From positions 601,169 to 665,168 of the forward strand of contig NMRA01000107.1 in the NCBI GenBank assembly GCA_002633005.1: a stretch of 64,000 nucleotides of DNA, written 5' to 3'. Position numbers and translations under genes: made by a program. This stretch comes from Phoronis australis (taxonomy: Eukaryota; Phoronida; Phoronidae). Of the stretch, positions 1 to 11,500 are shown piece by piece. The notes beneath the pieces are model-generated. The model saw only the letters and a list, made by a program, of their open reading frames with translations, was not told the origin of the DNA and did not search any database. How positions within the stretch are numbered: position 1 is the stretch's first letter; the number at the start of each line of letters is the position of its first letter.

Positions 1-1954
1 ATCACCCAGGACAGGGCAGTGGCACGTCACCCAGGACAGGGCAGTGGCACATAAAATGAAGCTCATGTTCAATCTGACCAGTGCTATATATCCTATGGAT
101 TCTTTCACGCTCAGTTTTGTATTATGCATAGTTCCTTCTAATCTCTCCATCAAAGGCAGTTGTGCATACCTTTCTACCTGTAACTATTTTGTTTTGGGTG
201 ATAATCAAAACTTTAAAAACTTTAGAACATCAAAACATTGCCTTGCTTTTTGGAAAAAGAGCCCTAGAATGTATAATTTGTCAAGATACATTTCAAGCAG
301 TTGAGTTATACAAGATATGGTAATTTCCCACAAAAAAATAATTGCCAAAATTTTAAATTTTCTAAAGGTCCATCAGTTTGTTACAAACTATGAAAACTAC
401 CAAATGGCATCTTCACAGTACAAATCTGCTTGTAATTGCTAATTTTTTGTTAATCTTTATTTTTGGGGGAAATTTAACAAACTCCAATTTTACTGCTGCT
501 TAAATAAATGAAGTGCCGTTAAGTAAAATTGGGAAAAACATCTGGCGTGGTGTTCGTTTTAGCAAATTTATCCCTAGTCATTTGGAAAACAGAAGTGGTG
601 GCATTCAATCCAAGTTTAACGATTGTTTCCAGTTTAAGTAAATGTAGCCCGAGAACTGAATATTGTAATGCTCTTCTGTTTCTATTATATATCTTTGTAA
701 CAGAGTAGTATGGTAGTGCAGCCCTGTGTCTTGCTTTTATATAAGTGTTGTGGTTGTCCACCGGTGTCGCCTCGATGGATAGATATCAGATATATGGAAC
801 TGAACTATTGAAAATGTAGAAGAGAGGAAAATGAGAGATTCAGTAGACTAGAAATATGTACGCATTTATTATCATAGCGGTGAAATACAAAACAACGATG
901 ACGATTGCGATTAACAATCGGCGATAGTTTACATGAAAGGAATCGTACGTTTACACGCTCATCGGTCGAGATTGGGCAACTCGGCCGGATTGCGTACCTC
1001 GAAATCTGCCGTATTGGTCAAATACATGACCATGACGTAGTTAGTTATATCGCCTCGGGTTCTTAGTGTTATCGTTCTCTAGATAATCAGACCCGTCATA
1101 AACACACTGGGAGCGACTATTCTAATATACTATTTAACAATTTTCAACATTTTCGTTTTTAAAGTTTTTAAACAGCATATTTGAATAGTTCGTGAAAAGT
1201 ACACGTGAATGATTTTTGAATTTTGAAAATTGGACAAGAAATGTGACTTTTACATCATAAAACGTTTGTATAATGTTGCCATATTATGCTCCTCAATAAT
1301 TCTGCTGTTTGTGCAGCATAATTGTACCAATTACCAAAGCATCAGACAGCAGTTCGATTTTGAGGTTAGCCAAGTGTCATCGGCCTAAGGTGCCCCAGAG
1401 AACCCGTCAGTTCTACAAATGCGTGATCTTTTATAGATCAGGGGAATGTGGCTGAACTTAGACGAGTCCAAAATATGGACGACACAAAAAAAACACCCGA
1501 GAGAGGGAGTTAGCGCTCGTCACACCATATCTACATTAGTATTTCTTGTCTTCTCTACAATTATTTACATGATTACATTTTGGCTGTAAAACATGCGATC
1601 AATGCACACGGCATGATCTTTAAGAGCGGGTATCGTGGACTAAACTCGTTTTCATGTCGTCTGTGTGAAGTTTATCCCATCAAAAAGGTGCACCTTGGTC
1701 GGCAACGCCATTCTAAATAAGAGCGAAACTGAAAAAACTCATGGCTCCGTGATAGTATTTTTACTTATCAGTTGCGACTTTTGCGTTACTTCTGTGTTTT
1801 ATAAGCATGGTCCGTTGCTTTTTATGACATTTGATCGTCCAAATTCCAATCCTTTGACTGATTTCATATTTTCTCTTGGTCAAGAAAAGGACTGTCTCCA
1901 ATTAAGAACAAGCTGCCCGACGTGGTGGCTTTAACTTTACTCCATGTCTTTTTT
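1..1954. other. Intergenic sequence, no gene recognised
   Basis: Opens with two copies of a 25-bp unit (1-50, containing CACCCAGGACAGGGCAGTGG). The rest is AT-rich with only short chance reading frames. The nearest minus-strand AATAAA for the PHYHIP-like gene is near 865, over 1 kb past its stop. Confidence 0.6.
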
Positions 1955-4042
1955 CTACTCAAATATTCGGCTTACGGTCCCAGTGCCTTCAACATTACAT
2001 ACTTCACAAGAATAGCATTTTGGTTTGCCTCCGTAGGATGAATGGCCTTTTCCAAATGTTTGTATGATTCGGAGCTCGCAACCGCCGTCTGTCATTGCAC
2101 TATGTAAGTCAACATCTTCTGTGTAGAATACCTCGATCCACAACTCAGTGGTGGTCATAATTTTTCCCGTTGTTGTATCACACCATAAAAATGGATTATT
2201 TATGACGTCAAGTTGTAAAGTCAACCTTTTACAAAAGTCGTCTGCTTCGCTGCCCTTTTTCGCCATCACAAGAGTTACGTAATGGGGTCCTCTGCGACTG
2301 GTGCAAAAAAAATCGGCAAAATACAAGTTGCATGACTTTTCAAAGAGGTATTTGGAATGAATGGCTATCATACATTCTCCAAACGGTGACTTGTCGGGCA
2401 ACTGTGGACCGTGAATATTGTTGGCACAAAAGTATACACCCTCTAGCTTGCCGTTTATGGGACAGCGTGGGTCGCCTCCATTGTCCTTCATTCGGACAGG
2501 TAGTTTGGACCTCTTAAGTGCGTCAAGAATGTAAGAAACCGGTTTTGCCCTATGAAAATACTTAGATTCGCAGTCACGTCCAACTTTCCTCTTTGCCTTC
2601 AGAAGCAACTCTTCCAAGTGCGTCTTTTCTGTAACAAAACCCGGTTACTTGGATTATCTGATGGTTCGCAACGGCATAACAAAGGTGAGAACCAAGTTTA
2701 AGACATGTTAAGGCAAGAAACAGCTAAAATTTTTGTCAAACTAGTAACGTGGTGAAATTTCATGCTGCTCAGTGAAACGTAATATAACGTAACATTAGGG
2801 CATGTATTTTAATAAAAAATGTAATCCTGTTTTTTTCGACCTGGTTCAAAATTCGTAGGTTATTTGGTGAACTTTGTAGTTTTGACATCATGAGCCACTG
2901 CAGACAACAGGCCCTTTCATGCTGAAAATTCCGGAATTAGAGAAATCACGTTCACACGAGTCTTAAAATGTCCCCAAAAGCATCGGCTCCCATTGACCAA
3001 ATTAAAAAGCTATTGCATCTGCACTGCATAAGGAATACGGCAGTTAATGTTATTCTGGAATATGTAGACGCTGAGGTTGGCCAGTAATGAAATATATCAA
3101 ATAAACACAGAAAAATCAGGAACCCCAACTGGGAATCGAACCACAGGTCTCTAGAGACCTGTGGATATTTTTCTGGAATGCCTGGGACATTTGTTGGTTA
3201 TATTTTAGGCTCTCGTCTTCAAATGTGTTCAAACAATTATTGTTAACGTAAGGCGAAAATCAATTTAGAACATGGGAACGTTTTATCCCAAAATTTTCAA
3301 AATCAAAATGATTAGAGAGGGATAACACTGTTCTCAAACCTTCTACAACTTAAAAGATGCCCGATCCGTGTGCCACGTATCAAATATGTGATCTTATTCA
3401 ACAACGAAGAGATGGAATCCAATCATTTACTTTGGGGTGTTTTTGAAGATGCTTGTGTGCGTGAAAGAAAAAAGACTGAATAATGTTCAGCTTCGAAGCG
3501 TAAGAACGCATAATTTTAGGCCACTTAGACATAGTTCACGTGGTGAGCAACGCGTTTTTAAAGCGCACTGTTAGACCACGGCAGCTGTCGCAACAATATG
3601 AATTATCACAATCCTCGAATTGCAAAAATTTGTGCAGACTTTCAAATCGCAGAACTGGTATTTTGCGCCCTTTCATAAAGATTTTCCGACCGACCCCTTA
3701 AAAATGTTTCCCGCCCCTTTCTTAGATTTCCAGCCCTTTTTAAAGATTTTCCAGCCCTTTCTTATAAGTTTTCTCCCCCTTTTCTTAGATTTTCCAGCCC
3801 AAAGTGATCAGGTCAATACGGTAAAAAAGGATAGAGCGCCACAGTCCAAAAATGGCTGTGACCAAAAATCCGTTGAAAAGACTCGCACGAATGGGCCTTA
3901 CGCAAATACTTAAGTACTCACGCGACATTTTAAGACCATTCAAGCCTTCTGTCCTTGTAGTGTTTTCTTCCCCAACTCGTGGATCTGAAGGTTGAAGAAG
4001 AAAACATTCATATTCTGGTAAACAAGGACATTTTCCATCCAT
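1955..4042 (-). CDS. PHYHIP/PHYHIPL-like protein, copy 1 (two-exon model, 264 aa)
   Basis: Exon 2 (1955-2628) encodes the C-terminal domain of phytanoyl-CoA hydroxylase-interacting proteins: KYFHRAK, CPINGKLEGVYF, SPFGE, NLYFADFFCT, HYVTLVMAKKGSEADDFCKR, NNPFLW, WIEVFYTEDVDL and a C-terminal KCYSCEVCNV. Vertebrate PHYHIPL has the same order of motifs (from memory). It has an acceptor (TTTTGTTACAG) at its 5' edge. Exon 1 (3922-4042) starts at ATG 4042, gives MDGKCPCLPEYECFLLQPSD through NGLKMS, and has a strong GTGAGTAC donor; the split codon joins in frame. The gene 2 exon also ends in MS plus one base, which supports the model. There is no N-terminal fibronectin type III domain as in vertebrate PHYHIP. 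An acceptor at 3984 could instead mean further upstream exons. A TATA-like motif lies at 4132-4139. The biochemical role is unknown; the name reflects domain similarity only. Confidence 0.82.
3066..3156 (-). repeat. tRNA-derived SINE fragment, copy A
   Basis: On the minus strand a B-box (GGTTCGATTCCC, plus 3131-3142) is followed by a body (GATTTTTCTGTG...TTGGCCAACCTCAGCGTC) also present at 30633-30726. That copy retains the A-box. Lies in the intron of PHYHIP-like gene 1. Confidence 0.6.
3141..3164. repeat. Perfect 24-bp palindrome
   Basis: CCACAGGTCTCT followed exactly by its reverse complement, with no spacer. Sits at the head of SINE copy A. Confidence 0.9.
3670..3800. repeat. Degenerate TTTCTTAGATTTTCCAGCCC tandem repeat
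   Basis: Four to five imperfect copies of a ~25-bp pyrimidine-rich unit, in the intron of PHYHIP-like gene 1, just downstream of its exon 1 donor. Confidence 0.65.
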
Positions 4043-7028
4043 TCATAAGAAATGCAACATGTTTGGATATGCACCTCGTCGTTATCAGAACGCTATGGAC
4101 ACTGCACTGCTATAAGTAACAAAAATACAAACTTATAAAATTGGATTTAGAGTTTCTCTAAACCTGGGAATATTAGTTTTACGTCTTAAGTTCACGTTAA
4201 ACGTGGTTAAAGACTTTGTATAAAAAGCGTAAAAACAACGTTTAGGCAAGAATACTTGGAAATTCGTTCAACGCACAGAATACTATGCTTACGGCACAAT
4301 GACGTTTCAAATTTGACGTTTGATTCAATCGTCAATAGAATCATCGCTGTGGCAAACGAAAATTTTTTCGTACACTATGTTTAGCACTGAGTCATGCCTC
4401 ACCTGGTGATATTGTAAACTGGCTACTATTTGCAGATGGTTCCAGTGCTCGAGCTGAACAACATTCTCTGATTCACTACTCAAGAAAAAAATTCCTCGAG
4501 AAATTTGGGATTTTCCGATTTCCGTCGCCAGTCGGTCGATGACCTGGCCGCCGCACATTAGTTTTTAGATAAAGGGATCAATGGATGTGACAATCTTTAG
4601 TTGTCTGATTGGTTTCTTCTTTCTTGTTCTCTAACGATGTCGCTTTACTGTCCGAAGAATGGCAGTTTTGGACATCAAACCTTGAAGCACAAATTATAAT
4701 ATACAGGATTTTCCCCTGTCAGATTACACGTATTTTTTCGGAAGAATACAGGATTTTCCCAGTCAGATCACATGTATATTTTCTAAGAAAAGCACAGGAT
4801 TTTCCCTAGTCATAAGAATGTGCATAAACTTGAACCTAAACTGGCAATGCGCACCAGCTCTAAGGCAGGTACTTTGTCGGCAAAAATTATGTACTTCAGT
4901 TCAAACACAGTCGGGTACATACTTCGGGTTTCTGTCGTTCGGTTACAAGTTAGTCGGCAGAAACGAGGAGGTCGTTGCACGGTCATGCAGTTTGTTCCTG
5001 ATTGTGACTTTCATGTCTATATTTTACCGCACTAGGAAAAATCCGTTATTCTTGTATTCGTTATACATGTTTTTTTTAACAAATCATAATGTAGGATCAT
5101 TTATTCCGTCCACGAATAAAAATGTCATTGCAGGTCAAACGCAAATCTAATACTACCTTGGATTCTTATGCCAGGAAGGTTGATTGGCAAGACGTTACCG
5201 ATCTTAATCAGTTTTAGACGTTGCGTATTTTAATTCCCGGTGGATGAATTTTTGTTGCCACTTATCGCTTATGACCACTGGATTTTCCCCTGTTATCAAA
5301 TTCAGTCAAAGCACATTGTACCTCTTTGTGCAGTGTAGCGGTTGCGAAGGTTGAATGACAAACATACAAATTGACGTTCGGTTTTTAAATATCTTATTAA
5401 TGAGTAGGTGCCTGAGCTTATTTACATAGACGCACTTCTATTCCATAATATTATTTTATTACTATATGTACTCGATCAATGTTTTTCTTGCTTAAAAGTG
5501 TATTGAACGATACTTCGGTGCGTCAAAATTGGCCAAATTTTAAGTGAGACTGATATAAGAATGAGGCGATTTACTAGGTCAATATTCTGACCATAACATA
5601 ACTTTAGAAAACAAGAAATGTTTACTTATCTTATTTCGCAACTCGATTTTTGTAACACGTTGCAAAAACATTTCAAAACAATACACTCCGCCATTGTGTG
5701 AAACGAGGTGTCTCAAGGTAATGTTCGTATTTCCGCAGCGACGCTTAATATAACTGTTAACTTCAGATAGGCTGGTAATCCTTTTAGGCTTATAGTACAT
5801 GTGTGATTGTAACTGTCGACCTAGTAAAAGAAAATGTTTGTTTCTTTCTCCATAGGATCAGATTGTGTGTCTGCTGTGTGTTATGTAACACATATTCTAA
5901 TGTTTCCACATGTCTGCAAAAGCTCCGAAAAGAACATCCATTTATGTCCATAAGGTAACCTGGCGTGCGTTTAGTAACGCTATTACCCTAGCTAAAATCT
6001 AGTCAGTCACGTGCTCTCGTTAAAAATACACGGCAATGTCTCACGCCATCTTGCGAAGTTTGGCTTTTTAGCGAGGTTCTAGCGTTACTGAACGGAAGAC
6101 TGGGCTTGTGGTGGTTTGGCGTACCGTACGTATATAATAAATGAAAGTAGATCAATTTTGTTCATCTAGTGGAAAGTTGCGAATATTTTGGAGAAAAGAA
6201 ATCCAAGTTTTTATTAAAAATATTTCAGATGGGGCAAGACAAGATTGTTAAACCCAATGTACGTAAATAATATCTCGTAGCTGGACGTGACTATGGCTTC
6301 GATCAAACTATAGAGATATCCCGAGTATTTTAACTTCATAATTTTTTTTAACTTGCAATTTATCAATAACTCATTTGCCACACACTCGTATGTCGCGAAT
6401 GTGATCGGGAGACACATTTTGTTTTGTAGCGCAGGACTTTGCCGATGCAGCATTTTAAAATGCTTAAAGCCAGCAACAGATAAATGGACACAGATTTGAT
6501 TTAATATCAGTTTATTACCCAGTTCAGCAATGAGCACAGCGTGTAAGGTGACTACGCCGTGCACAACGAGGACAAGATGTATATTCAAGAGGAAACGAAC
6601 GTGATACAAATTAACATGGAAAGACTGCTGTCTTTGCTGCTTTGAATGATTCTAATTTTACTAAAAAATAAATATCATCACGAATATAAAAAACATATTT
6701 ACACAAAGCAGTTGAAACAACAGGGATACTAATAAACAGAACAGTGCTTAGGCATACAGGAACAATAATATATTTAATACCTATTGTTATCACAAATATA
6801 TATTTCTGTAACGTGAATGAACAGCTTTGGGAGTAATCGCGCGAAATAGACGAAAAGTTATTTACTACCGGTCAGGTTGACACTGAGTACCGTCTTGCAC
6901 GTTAGCACGGTACATACGTGCACTTTTCTCCCATCGCCGCCCTAAGTGGTACCATAGATTGTCAATTAATTTTATACCGACTTCATTGCGATCAGCGATT
7001 AATAGTCAATTACAAGACATATAGTTAG
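4043..7028. other. Intergenic region between the two PHYHIP-like genes
   Basis: Contains three copies of an ACAGGATTTTCCC-led ~45-bp repeat (4703-4815), a related ATTTTCCCCTG motif near 5281, and AT-rich DNA. Reading frames such as 6214-6793 minus are in different frames with no family likeness. No gene that I can support. Confidence 0.6.
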
Positions 7029-7277
7029 CAGTGGCAGATCTACGTTTTCAGTAAGGAGGGGGGGGGGGGGNGGGGGGGGGGGGGGGGTAGGATTCGAGCG
7101 AATCCGAAGCGCTTAGAGGAAGGAAGGTCGGGAGAAGGTTTCCCTCTTCCCGTGTAATTTTTTGTGGTTTTTAGTAGCTAATTTCGTTTTTCTGGCGATT
7201 TTTTTCCAAATTATTATTTTTGATCCTGTCCGGAGGGGGGTTTGAACCCCCTGAAGCCCCCCGTAGATCCGCCTCTG
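7029..7277. mobile_element. Short MITE-like element with CAG...CTG termini
   Basis: Ends CAGTGGCAGATCTACG and (reverse complement) CAGAGGCGGATCTACG, a 16-bp imperfect inverted repeat, flanked by GTTAG on both sides (7024-7028, 7278-7282). Interior has a G run broken by an N (7058-7087) and GGTTTGAACCCCC. CAG-type ends suggest a hAT-related non-autonomous element, but the 5-bp flank repeat is shorter than the usual 8 bp. Confidence 0.65.
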
Positions 7278-7530
7278 GTTAGCACCTCAAACTCATACAA
7301 GCAACACTGTAGTAATGAAAACAATTGATCTCTCACTCGTTGACAATACTTGTCATTCACACTAAGTACTCAGCACCAAATATCCAAAAACATTTCCTTT
7401 CAATCATGGCGAGTGCTCGCTAGTCACCCTGGCTTGGACACCCGCCTTGCTTAAATGTGTTCGGAGTTTCAAGAATCTGACTGAATCGGCGAACTTACAT
7501 GTAATACTGGGAAACAGATTGAGCCCATCT

Positions 7531-8649
7531 TTATGATAAGACGTTTTGAACGTTGCACTCGTGACAACTAGAACATTTTGGCCGACCTCCTGTGGACGAA
7601 TGTCCAGATCCAAATGTTGGTATTTGACGCAGGAACCCGCCGTTATTCAATGCATCTTGTTTGTCAACCGTGTCAGTGTAGAAGACTTCAACCCAGGCCC
7701 CAGTAGTGGACATAATAACACCCGACCCAGGAGTTAACCATAGAAATGGATTGTTGTAAATGTCAAGTTGCAAAATCGACCTCTTACAAAACCTATCTTC
7801 TTCGCTACGTTTTTTCGTCATCACGAGAGTGACGTAATGGCGTCCGCCAGGCCTGGTACAGAAAAAGTCAGCAAAATACAAGTTAACACGCGATTCTTTA
7901 AAAAAGTATTCCGAAGGTATGGCTATTTGCCAGTTTCCAAAAGGAGATTGGGATGGTAGTTCTGAACCTTTGATTGTGTTTGCATAGAAATACACGCCCT
8001 CCAATTTGTGATTGATTGGACAAAGGGGATCGCCTCCACCATCCTTCTCTATAACAGGCAAAATGTCGGTGTTGAAATACGATTGGGATTTCGCCCGATG
8101 GAAATATTTGGACAAGCATTTAATGTGGCCTTGGACCTTTGTCTTCGCCGCCTCCAACAGCGCTTCCAAACGAGATTGTTCTGTAAAATAAAACAGTCAC
8201 GACATATTTTCAAATGAGAAATAGCGTTAGGAAATTGCGTCGATAATTACTCCTGCAAACTGCCTGTTCATTGATGAGACCGCGATTAAAAGAAAAAAAA
8301 AACACGGAGTAAATACTTCAATGCCTAGCTGCAAAACGTTTTTGTTACACGCGAATGCTTATTTTGTTCGTTGTTATTCTAAACATTATATTGTGAATAG
8401 TTTATTGACATGGTCCTTGACCGGTGCACGGTAAATTCGTAGTCTTAAGTAGCAAGAACCATTGCGAATCAATTAGTGGTCGCTCGCCAGATTTCTTAGA
8501 CTATATGTTTTTAGCGGGATGTGCCGCCGGTGCTGAATTTCCAATTTGCGTAAACGCACTCTTTACTCACCAGACATTTCTGACACGTGACCAGTCTTAT
8601 CTTGTCTAAGCCGATATGTTCTGGTGCAAGTTGACCTGAAGAGAAACAT
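7531..8649 (-). CDS. PHYHIP/PHYHIPL-like protein, copy 2 (two-exon model, 242 aa)
   Basis: Exon 2 (7531-8180) is a clear paralogue of the gene at 1955-4042: KYFHRAK, GGGDPLCPINHKLEGVYF, SPFGNWQIAIPSEYFF, NLYFADFFCT, HYVTLVMTKKRSEEDRFCKR, NNPFLW, VEVFYTDTVD and KCSSCHECNV; more than half of aligned residues look identical by eye. It stops at TAA 7531-7533. Exon 1 is placed at 8571-8649: an ATG at 8649 opens MFLFRSTCTRTYRLRQDKTG...VSEMS and ends at a GTGAGTAAAG donor, phase matching exon 2 (EQSRLEALLEAAK). The ATG lies just upstream of an acceptor (TTTCTCTTCAG, exon from 8635), so the real exon may instead be a 65-bp internal exon fed by an upstream exon; a GTAAGTGAATA donor at 8825 would suit a 5' exon. 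Start therefore uncertain, domain secure. Confidence 0.8.
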
Positions 8650-8825
8650 CACGCTGGTTGAAACAAAAGTTGTTTAGGTACAAATTTTTAGTAAATAGTG
8701 ACAACAATTCTACAAAAATGTTTGTCGCATTAGTATGCGGTTTTCTCACATACGATTCAAACTTTTGACTTTTCTATTTACCTTAGTTCACAATGTATGT
8801 CGAAACAATGAAAATATTCACTTAC

Positions 8826-8900
8826 CAGTGCCTGTAAGAACAGATGCGTGGAGTCACTCCTGATTTGTAGAGTCGTTTTTGTCTTGCGTTGGGTCTGCGT
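8826..8900 (-). other. Possible 5' (non-coding) exon of PHYHIP-like copy 2
   Basis: A strong donor (GTAAGTGAATA) reads leftward from 8825, about 190 bases upstream of the exon at 8571-8635. No ATG lies in a useful frame before it, so if transcribed this would be 5' UTR. The right-hand limit is arbitrary. Confidence 0.25.
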
Positions 8901-9146
8901 AGTATTTTACTAATATGTATTTTAGTACTACGCAATAGTTTTCGAAGAAATCTGACGCCAGGGTTTTTCCGTATGAGCTATGTATAGAGCCTTTGATACA
9001 AAAGGGAGAAATCTATACTCTCTCTTGACTCTTCTATATCATCGAAACATACTTAAACGGGTAATTACGATTGCTGTTGTCGTTGAAAACAAAAATCGTT
9101 GTTATTATTGTTATTAACATGTACACATACATGTACACATGCATAT

Positions 9147-9193
9147 TGTGTGTGTGTGCGCGTGTGTGTGCGCGTGCGCGCGCGCGTGCGTGT
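9147..9193. repeat. (TG/CG)n alternating purine-pyrimidine microsatellite
   Basis: Runs of TG interrupted by CGCG blocks over about 47 bases. Confidence 0.9.
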
Positions 9194-9519
9194 TTCTTAA
9201 ACTACACGTGTTTTAATATGGCTGATGTACTATAGCCATTCAAAGGAGGCTGCAATTCTCATTAAATTGCCATTCAGTGATTACCCGACTTGTCTCCATT
9301 GAGGTGCAGAAAACATCAGGTATCCCAATGGTGTTCAGCACTAGCGAAGAGGGAGATAACTATTGCAGAGGGCGAATTGAATAGGCTATTGGCCGAGGTT
9401 TCTGCGACGAGTAAAATGTTTACTTGGCGCAGCGGTAACTGACACACCCATATTACAAGAGCAAATGCACAAGTGCGCTCACGACTGCAACACAAACGTT
9501 GTGCTTCTACGTGTGTTTC

Positions 9520-11500
9520 ATCAGTATCATAAAATGATCATTAGACGGGGCAGAATATCTCGAATACGTCCAAAAATGGGAAGGTGTCGTCGGTCTCCCG
9601 AATAGAAAGCTACTTAGTAAATTTTATGAAAATCGGTCGCGGATTACAGAGGCAAACGTGAACAAATTCACATTGCCATATATACTAGGCGAAGCGGTGG
9701 TCCAACCCGTCCATCTGTTGTTTGCCATAAGCAATACACGTCCTAAAGTTCCAAAAGATCGTGCGAGGGGGTTTATGGGATATTGCTACAGGTGCAAAAA
9801 TGAGGACTCATCTGAAAATCCATGTCAGACATGTTCAATAAGATAACTCATTGGTCGAATTCATGTCGGTAAGAAACATCTTCCAATTTTCAAATGGATA
9901 CCCCGAGTCCTTTAGAGAATACAGAGGCAGACGACTCGAAAAATAATAAAAATGGCTACTATGTAGTGCAGAATAAGTCAAATCCATTCTATAATGAAAA
10001 ACTGTAATCGCCATCATAAAAGAAGTTGTGTACCAAATTTCATTAAAAGCTGCCAAAGAACTGTGAAGACACAGAGGCAAACACAAAAAAATAAAGTTGT
10101 CACGGGGAGGGGGTACTCCCAGGTCCAAAAGTCAAAGGCACTCGCAGTCACATTTGTAGGATGACACTTCAAGACCAAAATTTCACAAAGATGATTCAAA
10201 GGAGTATGGAGAAACAATCAATGAAGACAAAATCACCACCAGAGACACCACCGCAGCTGTCGCACCGTGAAAAAGCAATGCAATCTGATGTGTTCTTATC
10301 AGGAAACACTCTTGTCAAGTTTTTAAATAACCCTTTAAGCAGATTGGAGGATAAAAAGGAGGACGTTAAAAATGGAATCAAAAAATAAATATGTCCTGAA
10401 GGTGATACAAAAATACATCGAACCCAAACAAAAAGTAAAGACCATCGTCCCCCTTTAACAGAAACCTATTTGCTAAATTTCACAAAATCGTTCTATAAAC
10501 TCCAAGGATAGAAAGCCGCCTAAAAAAGCTAAAATTGATAATAGGGGACACAGCGGTAGTCGGATCGGTCAGAAACTCGCCATAATCCGTTGCCAGCTCC
10601 ATTGGAACACATCCGCCAAATTTCGCAGGTTAAGGAGACAGACACGTAGAGGCGAAAAACTCCTCTAGGGAGCGCCGAGGTAGTCAAACTCAATGAGTTA
10701 CATATATTAATAATTAGTTTACCTCACTGGTCGAACCCCGCGTCAGAAAATTAGCGCCAGTCCCGACTGTCTTATCAGTAACGCATCAGCCGATTATTAG
10801 AATGAAACTTTAAGAGGTTTGGTAAAGAGGCGGATGACAAGAACAGTCGAAACTTTTAAAAAATCCCCACTTGACGGTGAAGAATAGTCAAATGTGCTCG
10901 AAAATGAGAAGGCATTGTTGTCTTTTTAATGAAAACGCATTTGCCAAATTTCATGAAAATTCGTCAACAGAATGACTCCTGAAGAGGGAAAACGCAAAAA
11001 AGTGAAATTGCCACTAGGGGCACACCAGTCGCCGGATTGGTATGAAGCTTGTCATCAATTCGTTGCCAGCAGAAGCACATCTGTCAAAGTTCTTGGAAAG
11101 GGTTAAAAACTTGTTTTTCAACCGAAATGTCGAGTAGACAAATGGACAACAGGAAAATTGTTACAGTTGCAGTGACTTAAAAACTGATGATGGTTACTGG
11201 CCACTAAAGATACACCAGTCTGAAGGTGTGCATCACGTGATGACATTATTCTTTCGAACATCACTGAGTGGACGCCAAAAAATGTCTCTATGCATTTTCA
11301 AAAATGTTACTACGTTTGCACTCGTGCGACATCTACCAGACGCATTCGCTATGAAACAAAACAAGGAGAATAATACCAGAGTTGATCGCGAAGTATGGCT
11401 AATTAGATTTACAAAAAAATGGAGTCACGAAGTGTGAAGCACGGAAGTGAATTTTGCAGTTCACCAAAAATCTCAAGTCGAGGCATTTTTAGAGCCATTG
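9520..11500. repeat. Degenerate tandem array of a ~200-bp dispersed repeat
   Basis: The same motifs recur in order: AAATGGGAAGGTGTCGTC, a CCAAATTTCATGAAAAT-like block, an ACAGAGGCAAACGCAAAAA-like block, and ATTGCCACTAGGGGCACACC. Copies are diverged. The same family forms the intronic array at 26160-28080. Reading frames in it are chance. Confidence 0.7.

Larger units (their letters stand above)
8650..9519. other. Intergenic sequence upstream of PHYHIP-like copy 2
   Basis: Includes an alternating TG/CG microsatellite at 9147-9193, a potential Z-DNA tract. No coding signal or clear TATA box seen. Confidence 0.55.

Noticed and set aside
4325-4558. 77-codon minus-strand frame with a possible exon (acceptor near 4480, donor near 4401) upstream of PHYHIP-like gene 1
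   Set aside because: Splice-like edges exist, but there is no counterpart at gene 2 and the ATG at 4042 already gives a complete model.
4609-5150. Plus-strand frames of 66-110 codons
   Set aside because: Partly made of the ACAGGATTTTCCC repeat, overlapping in several frames, no family likeness.
6214-6793. Adjacent 131- and 60-codon hydrophobic minus-strand frames, possible membrane protein
   Set aside because: They are in different frames, have no splice sites joining them, no family motif, and lie in AT-rich DNA.
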